A stretch of 64,000 nucleotides of DNA from Arion vulgaris (lineage: Eukaryota > Mollusca > Gastropoda > Stylommatophora > Arionidae), in NCBI GenBank assembly GCA_020796225.1, contig CM036771.1:30076703-30140702 (forward strand), written 5' to 3'. The position numbers and the translations under genes are program-made. The notes beneath the pieces are model-generated. The model ran no database searches, was not told the origin of the DNA, and saw only the letters and a list, made by a program, of their open reading frames with translations. Below are positions 48,101 to 62,300 of this stretch, piece by piece (within the stretch, counting starts at the first letter, position 1; every line of letters starts with the position of its first letter).

Positions 48101-50970
48101 ACGTTAATGTTGTTAAATTGTATATATATATCATCATCATCATCAGGTGCCGTGCTCGGCTGGCGTAAGCAATCATGGATCTCCACATATCTCTGTCTCT
48201 TGTATTTGCTATCTTCTCAAATGTTATGGCGTAAGGCGCATAACATGATGCAACGATCCCTCACAATGAGGAATGGGATAACGGATTCTACTGTCGCCGA
48301 TCTGTCTCGGAGATTTAGCCACGCAGTAAGAATATCGGATCTACTATCACGAGTGGAGGGAGGGGGCAAAACTAGCTGCCGGAGATAAAGAAAGAGGTGG
48401 CTCACTTACACCAGCGTTCAAGACAAACTGTATGGTGCGAATGACAATCTGAGGCAGACGGCTGCCTTTATTAGAGAATCCAAAATCCCAATCTAGTGAG
48501 AACGCAGATGAAGACAAAATGTTGATTCTCTTCCGTGCCATGAAGTCAGGCTATCCACAATTGTCTCTCTCTGTCTTCCTCTGTCTCGTCTACCCTTGAT
48601 TTTACCGGTTGTCACAATGTGTTCTAAACTTCCCTTCCTTATCACATGTCCAAATATGTCCCAACAACAAAGCAGAACTTTCAGCTCTCCTAATGGCAAC
48701 AGCACATGAATCAACTACAAGCACCTGCAGGCAAGATATTTCTTACGGACCCACTGTCAGCTACACAAGCCATGGAGCTTAAATCCGCTGACAGAACGGT
48801 AAATAGCTGGGAAAGACAACTAGATCAAATGGAAAAAACATGCAGAAATTCACCTACAGCGGATTCCACTTTACTGTGACTTTTAATTCAATGAGCACTC
48901 CGATATCTTGGCTAAGGAAGGCAGTACCAAAGAACAGATCTACCAGCCTCTGTTTATCATGAGATCAAATCCCTCATTACGAGAAAACATAAAACAGACT
49001 GGAAGACAAACAATAGATATGATAATAGAAAATTCCCCAAAGACCTCAGCAGAACAGACCAGATCATTATACGAGTATTCCGACTACGTACCAGACACTG
49101 CAAACTCAATTGACATTTGCATGGACTATGAATAAAAAAAACCACTCTCTGCCAGTGTTGGTAGACGGAACAGACACCAGGGCATGTCCTGCAAGACTGT
49201 CCTGGGTGAGCTGAAAACAATATGGGAAATATCTGGTCTACCTAAAAGCTAAGCTTTGGGGAACATGACAGACCTGCAACTGACTTCCCATTTTCTGTCC
49301 ACAGTGCAGTGCTTGTGGATAATTGTGTGTGTACCATGCAGTTCATGTGATAATGTGTGTGCAAGTGCAATGGATAATGTGTGTGGTACAAGTGCAGTAT
49401 TGGATAATTGTGTGTGGTACACAGTGCAGTGCATGGATAATTGTGTGTGTACACAGTGATACATGTGGATAATTGTGTGTGGTACACAGTGCGATACATA
49501 GGATACTTTGTGTGGTACACATGCAGTTCATGTGATAATTTTGTGGTACACAGTGCAGTGCATGTGATAATTGTGTGGAACAGTGCAGTACATGTGGATA
49601 ATGTGTGTGTAACAGTGATACATGGGGATACTTGTGTGTGGTACACCATGCAGTTCATGTGGATAATTGTGTGTGGTACACAGTGCAGTGCTTGTGGATA
49701 ATTGTGTGTGTAAACAGTGCAGTGCATGTGGATAATTGTGTGTGGGCACAGTGCGATACATGTGGATAATGTGTGTGGTACACAGTGATACATAGGATAC
49801 TTGTGTGGTACACCATGCAGTTCATGGGATAATTGTGTGGTACACAGTGCAGTGCATAATTGTGTGGTACACAGTGCAGTGCATGTGGATAATTGTGTGT
49901 GGTACACAGTGCAGTGGATAATTGTGTGTGGTACACAGTGCGATACATGGGGATACTTGTGTGTGGTACACCATGCAGTTCATGTGGATAATTGTGTGTG
50001 GTACACAGTGCGATACATGTGGATAATTGTGTGTGGTACACAGTGCAGTGCATGTGGATAATTGTGTGTGGTACACAGTGCGATACATGTGGATAATTGT
50101 GTGTGGTACACAGTGCGATACATGGGGATACTTGTGTGTGGTACACCATGCAGTTCATGTGGATAATTGTGTGTGGTACACAGTGCGATACATGGGGATA
50201 ATTGTGTGTGGTACAGTGCGATACATGGGATAATTGTGTGTGTACAGTGCAGTTCATGTGGATAATTGTGTGTGGTATACAGTGCGATACATGGGGATAC
50301 TTGTGTGTGGTACACACACAATTAAGCGCATGACCAGAGATCGTCAAAGTAGAAGAAGAAGCTAACTTGTCTATATTTCTCACTGTATATTGTATTGTTA
50401 ACTGCTTCTATTTGTCATTCTCACAAAAATCATCAGAACTTTCAATCAGTGTCAATAAGATCAATGTTATGTTGTGTTATGTTATGTTATGTTATGTTAT
50501 GTTATGTTATGTTATGCGATCGTCGTTATTGCACATTGGGCATTCCCATTCGTGATCTCTCCTCCACTGCAGCAGACACCCTGAAGTCCATTTGCTCACC
50601 GTATCCATGAGAAGTTGATTAGAATATCTTCTCTCTCTATCACAAAGACGACACTGTCTGGCATGTCCATACTTAACACCTAATTCTCGAACCCCAGTGT
50701 CTGAGACTTGACATATCACATCAATGAGAGCGTACCGCATCGATGATATCGACTCTGTCCATACTTCTGCCCGCTTGAGTCGGGACATTGTTTGCAAGAA
50801 AGTCAATAAAACTAAAGTTATGTACTGTTTCACCAACATTGTGAACTTAATGATAACCAACATTTCTTTCTCTCAGATATCTTCTAGCTTCAAGCTACAA
50901 GACAAGCATAACTCAATCTTCATTCTAACCAATTTATTTTTATTTCTCGTTCACTCTCTCTTTCTCTCTA

Positions 50971-51007
<37 letters not shown>

Positions 51008-54000
51008 ATCTCTTTCTCGTGTTTTTTAAGCCCGGTTGCAACAAAGTTCCTCAACCAACTCATACTAAATATTCCTCCTATCTTTAGCTATCTCTTGCAG
51101 CTCTTTTTATATTTATATCTCTTCGTGTCCCTGATTGACATATAAGGCTTCCACAAGAGACTTCCACTGTTGCCGTTCTGCTGCCTTTCTACCGACTGTC
51201 TATCACACCAGACCGCATTCCTTCAACACTCTCTTCACTGTTGCCGTTCTGCTGCCTTTCTACCGACTGTCTATCACACCAGACCGCATTCCTTCAACAC
51301 TCTCTTCACTGTTGCCGTTCTGCTGCCTTTCTACCACTGTCTATCACACCAGACCGCATTCCTTCAACACCCCTCTTCACTGTTGCCGTTCTGCTGCCTT
51401 TCTACCAACCGTCTATCACACCAGGCCGCACTCCCTCAGCTCTCTCTCCGCTGTTGCCGTTCTGCTGCCTTTCTACCAACCGTCTATCACACCAGGCCGC
51501 ATTCCTTCAACTCTCTCTTCAGGTTCTTCTACATGTTTCCTATGACGTCCATGCCTTCTCTTCCCATCCGCTGTCTATCTGAGAGCTTTCCTAATTCCCC
51601 TACTGACATACGACATACATGTCCAAACCAGCTCCATCTTCGTCTCTTAATGATGGTCTCCAATGATGCACAGTCCGTTCGTTTCAAAAGTTACCCATTT
51701 GTTATGATATATAGCCAGAAAATGTGCATGATTCTTCTAAAACATTTATTCTGAAATGTCTCCAACTTTTATCTATTATACTTGCAGCTCAGTACATCTT
51801 TCATTTCTCATATATTATACTTGCAGCTCAGTACATCTTTCATTTCTCATATATTATACTTGCAGCTCAGTACATCTTTCATTTCTCATATATTATACGT
51901 GCAGCTCAGTACATCTTTCATTTCTCATATATTATACTTGCAGCTCAGTACATCTTTCATTTCTCCTCCAAATTTCTTCTTTGTCTGTTTCTAAACTTAC
52001 TTCTCTTTTAATTTCCATAATGGAATTCCAGTAAAGACTCGTCTTACTATATTTCCCAAGGGTTTTTTCAAGGTGTGTCCTATCCAGCGTCGTATCTTCA
52101 CCTCTTGGTTCACTTGGATCTGTACCTGTTCTCTCTATAAACTCAAATCATAACAGTCACACTAGTACTTACAGACACCTGTTGATGAATGAGTTTTGTT
52201 TCGATGGACTGCTATGAATTTAGAAGGTCTTTAATGGCTAAGTGGTTAAGTTCTTGCATTCTGGCTAAGTGGTTAAGTTCTTGCATTCTGGCTAAGTGGT
52301 TAAGTTCTTGCATTCTGGCTAAGTGGTTAAGTTCTTGCATTCTGGCTAAGTGGTTAAGTTCTTGCATTCTGGCTAAGTGGTTAAGTTCTTGCATTCTGGC
52401 TAAGTGGTTAAGTTCTTGCATTCTGGCTAAGTGGTTAAGTTCTTGCATTCTGGCTATGGTTAAGTTCTGCATCTGGCAAGGTTAAGTTCTTGCATTCGTT
52501 CCGAAGGATGTGGGTTCGAATCCGGACTGCACCGTTCCGTTCACGAGGGAATTTTTGTCAGAGATCACTAAGATTGTTGCCGGAGCTACGGAGTTCGTAC
52601 ATTGTGCAATACTTTCGGAAGATGGTGCGTCATTTTTGTGGAGAGGGGCAGAGTCACATGTAGTTAATCCTGGTCAAATGAAGTCAATCCTATGGCTTTA
52701 GACCAATCAACTCGCTAGTTTCAGCACATTTACATTTTCCATTTTAACTCGCTAGTTTCAGCAAGTAAACAGTTTCACTATTTCCAACAAGACTTTAAAA
52801 AAGAGCTCTTACTAGGAGACTCTTTCTACAAGACTATTTCTGGTAACTTTAATCTTATTGAACATTTCAGAAGGTGCCCTTGCTGACATGAAACAACGTA
52901 TCACAGCTCAAAAACTGACAGTCTATTATCCGGATTTTGAAACAGGAGGCCGAATGCGACCCAAGGACTGCAGCCCACGTCAGAGATTGGCTATCATAGT
53001 TCCTTACAGAAACCGGTACTCCCACCTCCATATCATGATGAACAACCTCATACCCATGCTGATGCGACAGCAGTTAGATTTCACATTTTTTGTTATAGAG
53101 CAGGTGATTGTCATGTACATTTTTTGGTATATTTTTAATTTCTATTTCAGCGTATGAATTCTCTGTCTATTGTTGTTTTCTGTAATCATGTTTTGTCTCA
53201 CAGCGACAGGATAAGAAGAGATTTCTAGAACGGGCTTTGTGTGTACTTCATAAATGGTGTTTTTCACCACCAGTGTTATTTCTGATGTTCACCTTTTGCT
53301 TGGACGGCCTTTTGCTTTGTATCCACTGTATTGGAATAACATTTCTCTTTGAGACGCCACTATCTGTTGATAATCTGCTTATGTAGCCGAACTATTTAAT
53401 TTGTTGTTTCTTGATGAAGTTCAGTACTGATGTTGTATCCACTTTTCTCCTTGATGTCTTTATTTATAAACCGGTCTCTTCTTGATACTTCCAACATTCT
53501 GTGTAGACACTTCACCTCTGTCTGTGGTTCATCTATTTATATATTCCTTGTTTGTTTTTATGTATTTGTTTCTCTCTCCGGCTATGAACTCCCTCGCAGT
53601 CATTACGTACTTTATGAAGCCTCTGACTGATTTTCTGGTAAAGGCTTTCTTTCATAATCACCAGTGTCCTTCATTGTTCAAGCGAACCTTATTTCGACTT
53701 CAGATGTACTTGTAATTTAGATCTCAAGTAAACGACGACCAGAAATATGCAATATCACGTTCCTAAAGATGTTGTTATCAGCGATTTGATTATTGGTAAC
53801 TGAACTGACGTCAGAGCATTCTGGGAAGACTCATAGGCGTTCAGTCTCCCCCAACGGATACTGAAGGTTATGAATACTGATGAATTCAATTGTTTACTGG
53901 TTAACCACACTCCGCTATCTGCCAATCAAGCAACCAGCTGTACTTGTACAACGTGTAATTCCAAACTCCTTAAATCGCTGGATTGATTCAACGTCACTTT

Positions 54001-56266
54001 TAGTGTTCTCATTCAACAGTAGATCGCCAAGAGATCAAAGAATATCGAATTTATCTATCTCAAACTCTCCAACAATCGATGCTTGCTATTCGCTCTCTCG
54101 TTGCCGCGAACACCCGCTTGCCCAGAACAGTAGATCTACGTGAGTCTCTGGAGGATGAAAACCTCTATAAACGACATCCGCTTATACTGCAACCTGCCAT
54201 TCCCGATCTTCCGAAAAATCGACTGAGAGTCAAATACAACAACGGCCCTACAAAATGGAGTTCCAGAGAAATACTGGAGAGCAGCAGTAGCGATCTCAAC
54301 TTTCTCATACTGGAAGTAATTGTCCTATGCTCCGCTTTGCTCTGAGATGACTCTATTATGCACGCCAGTCAAGAAACTCCATCATCGCTTAAGATGAATG
54401 GCTATATATAAATATATATATATATATACATATTATATATATATGGATATAAAACATCTCAGAGTCCCTGCGAAAGCATGGACTGACAACGTCAAGCGGA
54501 ACACACCTGGCACAAGATAGAAACTAACTCTCCCCACGGCGCTTCACGGCAAATATGGTTATGATAAGATAAGATAAGAATATATATATATATATATATG
54601 TGAGTGTGTGTCTGTGTGTGTGTGTGTTTGTGTATATATGTGTGGGCGTCTTTGGCTTAGCGGTAGTCAGCTTGATCACAACCCAAGAGGACATGGTTCA
54701 GATTCGTGAGCGAGGAAAGTGGAAGCAAATTTGTTTTCGTGGATTTTTATGAAAGATAAAAATTGACCTCGCCGTTCTTCGTCTTCTTCTCTCGATCGTT
54801 CTTTTACGGCCGTTTTTATCAGTCTAATGTGATATATAAACAGCCTAACACCAAGAACGGGTGTACGTTCACAATCTTCAGTAACATTTGTATCTCTGGT
54901 GCTTATCCTTCGGTGGTGTGTTCGGTTTCAACCAGCGTTTACTAGATTTGCTTTCCGTTAGCCTTTTGCTGTCCCCAGTCAACCCTACAAGGCAGCAGGT
55001 TGCTATTTTTTTTTACAGTAACGACCCTTAGACGACCTGTCCTCCCATGTTGATGAGCGTCATCTGTCCAGCTAACCCGTCTCTTTATAGACTACTTGGT
55101 TTGCCAACCGGCCAGTTTGTGTACGGTTTACTCCGCTAGCCTTTGATTGTCCCCAATCAAACTACAAAGCAGCAGTAGTTCCCTGCGAGCGGAAACGCGC
55201 ACTGGTATCAACCTCTGCTGGGCTTTTCAGTTTTGTACACATTTGGGTGGTTTGCTCAACCTCACGCCTGCCGCGCCTGCCACGCATACCACGCCTGCCA
55301 CGCCTGTCACGGTTGTCGCACCTGCCACGCCTGCCGCACCTGCCAAGTCTGCCGCGCACGTTTGCCCACCGGTGGACCCACCCGCGCATCGTCCGCATGC
55401 GCGCTCGCTCTGCCCTGGTGCTCGCAAAACCATTTCCATCAGTTCCCACCGTGCTCACATTTCCTTGGCTGTCTGAGCTTGGGGCTTAACTCAGGCCCCA
55501 ACCCCTGCGATGGGGCCCGGGTTTCGCCCTACGTGGGCCCACACGTGAATCTTCCTCATGCGTGCTCGCTTTGCCCTGGTGCCTGCCTCACCATCTTCGT
55601 CAATTCCCACCGTGTTCATATTTGCCTCTAGGCTGTCTGGACCTTGGGCCTAACTCGGGCCCCACCCCTTAGATGGGGGTCCGGGTTTCGCCGTATGTGG
55701 GTCCACTTTCTTCGCTGGATGCACCTCTCATCCTATATTTTTTCGCCCTCCCTCACAGTGCTCGGGATTTCGCCGCGTGCAACTCATCTCGGGGCCCAAC
55801 CTTCGGACTCCGAGTTTCATCTCGTGTGGACCGACGACTCTTCTCGGGATGCACCCATCCTCCTTTGATGTTTATCCGTCCGGCTTTTTCCATCGGCCTG
55901 GAGAGACGAGCATTAATAGTCACTCTGGGATTCCGCTCGTCTGTGTTGCGAGCGGATCCCATCCAGCGTGACTACCTCTGCATCTCTACATACACCAGAG
56001 TAGCTCTCCCTCGATCCCTGCCCTCTTAGCCATACCGGAACCAACGTCTGTTACCAGCGTCACCATGATGAGGTGGGACAGGATCTTGATTAGTGCCTGC
56101 TAACTAACCCTGGCGCAGCGTTCTCCCCATGCGCCTATGACCCCGACCTTGCCGTTCAGAAAGCAATAGCAAACTACTGAACGTTAAAGGAGCACCTATA
56201 AAATCAATAACTCGTTTACTATGGTTGATTGCGACGTCCTGTAAAGGGTATGCCACGATGTTCACG

Positions 56267-56312
<46 letters not shown>

Positions 56313-59300
56313 CTCGCTTCTCAAGGCTGGTGGTCCGAGTTCAACTCCCGCAGTGCGCGTGAAATTTTTCCCGACCGCGACGACTCTCAGGTCGACCAAG
56401 CCTCAACTGGGTACCAGACATGCTCTGGGAAAGTAAAGGCGGCCGGCGGGATGCTGACCACATCACCCAACGTGTGCCGACGGTCAATGAATAATACAGG
56501 CCTAACACTTTATTGCCCTATATACCACAAGGTATGAAAGAGTTCCTTTACTTTACTATATATATATCTATGAAATGAAAATCATGACATATCCTTTACA
56601 GGACGTCGCAACCAATGAATTGGATTGAAGATAAGTGTTACAGAAGAGTTCCTGAGTATATCATAGACAGAGAAGAGAACAAATAGATCTATCCAGAAAG
56701 AACTCAAAATCAAACAAAACTGGCTAATGCTACAAATAAGAAAGAGGAAGTTGAGGTATTTTGGACATATAAAAAGACTCGAAGTTCTGGACAGGACCAT
56801 CAAGGAAGGAGGGTTACCGGCAAAAAAAAAACAAGAGGAAGACCACGGAGTTGGTGGATTCAGGAAGTAACTGATGGTTTGAACATGGTGGCTACAGAGG
56901 TGGGACATCTAGCCTATGAGAGATATACAATTCCGAAGGACTGTTGGGGTGGCAACGTTCTGCTCAGTACAAGCTATCTTATGACGATAATGATGATATA
57001 TATATATATATATATCAATGAATGTTGTCATTGAGTAGGATGTATCTACTTCTCTGTTTCTTCTCAATAGGATCTTCCAGAGACATTTAATCGAGGTGCA
57101 CTTCTAAACATTGGTTTTCTTGAAGCTAACAAGATTGGTCACTTTGATTGTTTTATATTTCATGATGTTGATTTGATACCGTTGAATGATCACAACATGT
57201 ACACATGTGGAGATAATCCTAGACATTACGCAGTAGCCATGAATAAATTCGATTTTCAGTAAGTATATTTGAAAATTGTATATGTGGATATCAGTATGTA
57301 TATTTGAAAATTGTATATGTGGATATCAGTATGTATATTTGAAAATTGTATATGTGGATATCAGTATGTATATTTGAAAATTGTATATGTGGATATCAGT
57401 AAGTATATTTGAAAATTGTATATGTGGATATCAGTATGTATTTATGAAAACATCATTTTGTGATATCAGTAAGTATTTATAAAAACATCATTTGTGGATA
57501 TCAGTAAGTATCTTTGAAAACATCATTTGTGGATATCAGTAAGTATTTATAAAAACATCATTTGTGGATATCAGTAAGTATCTATGAAAACATCATTTGT
57601 GGATATCAGTATCTTTTAAAACATCATTTGTGGATATCAGTATCTTTGAAAACATCATTTGTGGATATCAGTAAGTATTTATAAAAACATCATTTGTGGA
57701 TATCAGTAAGTATCTATGAAAACATCATTTGAGGATATCAGTAAGTATTTATAAAAACATCATTTGTGGATATCAGTAAGTATCTTTGAAAACATCATTT
57801 GTGGATATCAGTATCTTTGAAAACATCATTTGTGGATATCAGTAAGTATTTATGAAAACATCATTTGTGGATATCAGTATCTTTGAAAACATCATTTGTG
57901 GATATCAGTATCTTTGAAAACATCATTTGTGGATATCAGTATCTTTGAAAACATCATTTGTGGATATCAGTAAGTATTTATGAAAACATCATTTGTGTAT
58001 ATCAGTAAGTATTTATGAAAACATCATTTGGGGATATTAGTAAGTATTTATGAAAAAATCATTTGTGGATATCAGTATCTATGAAAACATCATTTGTGGA
58101 TATCAGTATCTATGAAAACATCATTTGTGTATATCAGTAAGTATCTATGAAAACATCATTTGTGGATATCAGTAAGTATCTATGAAAACATCATTTGTGG
58201 ATATCAGTAAGTATCTATGAAAACATCATTTGTGGATATCAGTATCTATGAAAACATCATTTGGGGATATCAGTAAGTATCTATGAAAACATCATTTGTG
58301 GATATCAGTATCTTTGAAAACATCATTTGGGGATATCAGTAAGTATCTATGAAAACATCATTTGTGGATATCAGTATCTTTGAAAACATCATTTGTGGAT
58401 ATCAGTATCTTTGAAAACATCATTTGTGGATATCAGTATCTTTTTAATGACACGTGATGCTAATTAAAAAATATTTTATGAGTTAATAGAACTGCAGTTA
58501 TATTAAAACTAAAGTACGAATTTTCATTTCAAATGTTGTATCAATTCCAGTGGCGGCTCGTGGTCATTTTTCTTGGTAGGGTCAGACTCAAATGTCTGAA
58601 AAATCATGGATTTTTTAGTATCTACTATTATTTGTCTATCCCGGGAAGTTATACCCCCTTCGAGAAAAGAACAAACGCTTCTGTTCTGCAATAGCAAGAT
58701 ATTAAATGCTTCTGTTCTGCAATAGCAAATATTAAATGCTTCTGTCTGCATAGCAGATATTAAATGCTTCTGTTCTGTAGTAGCAAGATATTAAATGCTT
58801 CTGTTCTGCAATAGCAAGATATTAAATGCTTCTGTTCTGCAATAGCAAGATATTAAATGCTTCTGTTCTGCAATAGCAAGATATTAAATGCTTCTGTTCT
58901 GCAATAGCAAGATATTAAATGCTTCTGTTCTGCAATAGCAAGATATTAAATGCTTCTGTTCTGCAATAGCAAGATATTAAATGCTTCTGTTCTGCAATAG
59001 CAAGATATTAAATGCTTCTGTTTCTGCAGATATAATGCTGCAAAGAGATATTAAATGCTTCTGTTCTGCAATAGCAAGATATTAAATGCTTCTGTTCTGC
59101 AATAGCAAGATATTAAATGCTTCTGTTCTGCAATAGCAAGATATTAAATGCTTCTGTTCTGCAATAGCAAGATATTAAATGCTTCTGTTCTGCAATAGCA
59201 AGATATTAAATGCTTCTGTTCTGCAATAGCAAGATATTAAATGCTTCTGTTCTGCAATAGCAAGATATTAAATGCTTCTGTTCTGCAATAGCAAGATATT

Positions 59301-62300
59301 AAATGCTTCTGTTCTGCAATAGCAAGATATTAAATGCTTCTGTTCTGCAATAGCAAGATATTAAATGCTTCTGTTCTGCAATAGCAAGATATTAAATGCT
59401 TCTGTTCTGCAATAGCAAGATATTAAATGCTTCTGTTCTGCAATAGCAAATATTAAAGAGAGTTGGCTATTAAAGAACATAAAATCAAGGACAATTAAAT
59501 ATTTCGGACACATCAAACGACATGAGTGCCTAGAGAAGATTTAACAAAAAATTCTTGGCCTTAACGTGAATTGAACACGTGTCATTCGCAGGAGAAACTA
59601 GTAGGTTATTAACGAGTTTTTCCCATTTGTTTGGGCCGATAGAAAAGTTCTTCATTGTGCCTCAATATAAACAAGCAATATATACCACTTTGCCAAGTGA
59701 CACTTCTCTCTATTACTCCCCTTTCTACGTGTATTCATATAATAACATATGTCATATCGATATAAGGGAAGATTGCAGTAAAGCTATATAGCAATATCGA
59801 AACACATAATAATAAAAGTAATGTAGTTTTTACATTTTACAAAATTAATAGTTTCGGTCGTAATACCGTAATTCTTGACCTTGGAAATTTATTTACTGAC
59901 CAATATAAAACCATCACCTTGACATCACAACATCCACGTGCATTGCAAGTAATTAAATAGGTTAGTCATTGACATGTGATGTATTTGATATATTGTTCAG
60001 TTACAAATGGAGAACGGCGGTAATACCCGCTTGATTCCAACTACCGTCTGGGCAAGCGTCCAATATTATTCATGAAAATTCTTCTCTCTCTCTCTCTAAC
60101 ACACACACACACATACGCACACAGACACACGCAAACAGACACAAACATACGCACATAGACACACGCACACTCACACACACTCAGACACATATACGCACAC
60201 ATACACACACACACACACACAGGCACACCTACAAACACACCTACACACACTGAAAATCCCGTTACTGATGTCAATAGACAGTGTACAAGTATTAGTGGCA
60301 TCCACACACAAAAATTGCCACACACGGGATTCGAACCATAAACCCTTATTTCTTAAAGCACCCATTGCCTCATCATTATCATCATCAGGTGCCGTGCCGG
60401 ATGGCGTAGGCCATCATGGATCTTCACAAAGCTCTGTCTCTGGTGTTTGCTATCATCTCAGATGTTAACACTCTTCCGTGCCATGAAGTCAGGCTATACA
60501 AAATTGTGTTTGTCTAGACTCCCCTCGATTTGACCAGTTGTTCTAGACCTCCCTTTCTCATTACATGCCAGAAAAATGATGACTTTGCCTCTTTCTTATA
60601 TTAATAATAAGCTTACTCTGTGTCACAGACCTCATTCAACATCTCCAAATTTGTCATTTTAGCAGTCCATGGGATTCTCATCATTCTTCTGTAAAACCAC
60701 ATCTCTGTGGCCTTTAGAGATTTTTCCATCAGTTTGTTTATTGTCAATGACTCGCATGTGTATGTTAGCACTGGTTATATGTAGCACTATTTAGTTTTAG
60801 TCGTCGGATCACCATCACTGCACGTCGAACTAATTAGTCCATAATTTCTCCGATCTCTCCCTCAGTATTTCCCTCAGTGTGTGGCGACTAACGACACTGG
60901 TTCTTTGTTGGTTTACTATTCTTCTTTGTCTACCAGCATAGTGTTCTTGTCTAGCTACACCACACTTGATTTGGAAGTCTTGCAGTCTGGTTAGTGTTGT
61001 AGATTCACCACTATTACTTGAATCATGTACACGCCCTCTCTCCCTTAAGGAATTTATAATATCAGCCTGGTCCATTGCTGGCCCGCAGTGTACAGCAGTC
61101 ATACCTGCAAGCCTATCCGCACGTTCATTCCCCTTACACCTGCATGCCCTGGAACAAAAATAAAACTGATCTTTTTCAGCTTAGATCTCCCCAGCGACTC
61201 CATCTAATGTCTCCTATCCCATCCTGTTTCAATCTTCCTGAGCATACTCATTGAATCACTGAAAAAACATGCATGGATAAAGGTCTGGTGATTCCAGCCA
61301 GACCATCGCAAATGTAGCACTGTATAGCTCAGCCAGACCATCGCAAATGTAGCACTGTATAACTCAGCCAGACCATCGCAAATGTAGCACTGTATAGCTC
61401 AGACAGACCACCGCAAATGTAGCACTGTATAACTCAGCCAGACCATCGCAAATGTAGCACTGTATAACTCAGCCAGACCATCGCAAATGTAGCACTGTAT
61501 AACTCAGCCAGACCATCGCAAATGTAGCACTGTATAAGCTCAGCAGCCAGACCATCGCAAATGTAGTACTGTATAACTTCCTTGCCTAAACACGAGCATT
61601 ATTGTGTCAGTGTTGAAAACATATCCTTTGATACTTACAATCTAGGATTATTGCTTCAGTAAAAGCAAAACTTCCTATATGTCAGATACTTACAACTTTA
61701 ATGGAGTTCATCTAACTTTAATGCAGTTCATCTAACTTTAATGGCAGTTCATCCAACTTTAATGGCAGTTCATCCAACTTTAATGGGAGTTCATTCAACT
61801 TTAATGGGAGTTCATCCAACTTTAGTTGGAGTTCATCCAACTTTAATGGGAGTTCATCCAACTTTAATGGGAGTTCATTCAACTTTAATGGGAGTTCATC
61901 TAACTTTAATGGGAGTTCATCCAACTTTAATGGGAGTTCATCCAACTTTAATGGGAGTTCATTCAACTTTAATGGGAGTTCATCCAACTTTAATTGGAGT
62001 TCATCCAACTTTAATGGGAGTTCATCTAACTTTAATGGGAGTTCATCCAACTTTAATGGCAGTTCATCCAACTTTAATGGCAGTTCATTCAACTTTAATG
62101 GCAGTTCATCCAACTTTAATGGGAGTTCATCCAACTTTAATTGGAGTTCATCCAACTTTAATGGGAGTTCATCTAACTTTAATGGGAGTTCATCCAACTT
62201 TAATGGCAGTTCATCCAACTTTAATGGGAGTTCATCCAACTTTAATGGGAGTTCATCCAACTTTAACGGCAGTTCATTCAACTTTAATGGGAGTTCATTC

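Noticed and set aside
49242..50383. 221-242 codon minus frames with HTQLSTCTALC
   Set aside because: Translation of the LINE 3' UTR minisatellite.
52236..52530. Cluster of tRNA genes
   Set aside because: A-box-like units repeat without B boxes or acceptor stems; it is an expanded SINE.
52816..52870. Earlier acceptor for the third coding exon (AG at 52818)
   Set aside because: It would add a hydrophobic stretch with no family match and break the phase with the stem exon.
54643..54720. Functional tRNA gene
   Set aside because: A and B boxes are present, but stems do not pair into a cloverleaf.
55147..55631. Alanine/proline- and cysteine-rich frames of 98-132 codons
   Set aside because: They overlap on both strands in a short GC-rich repeat; no domain recognised.
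60041..60325. Cys/Val-rich minus frame of 94 codons
   Set aside because: Translation of a CA/TG microsatellite.
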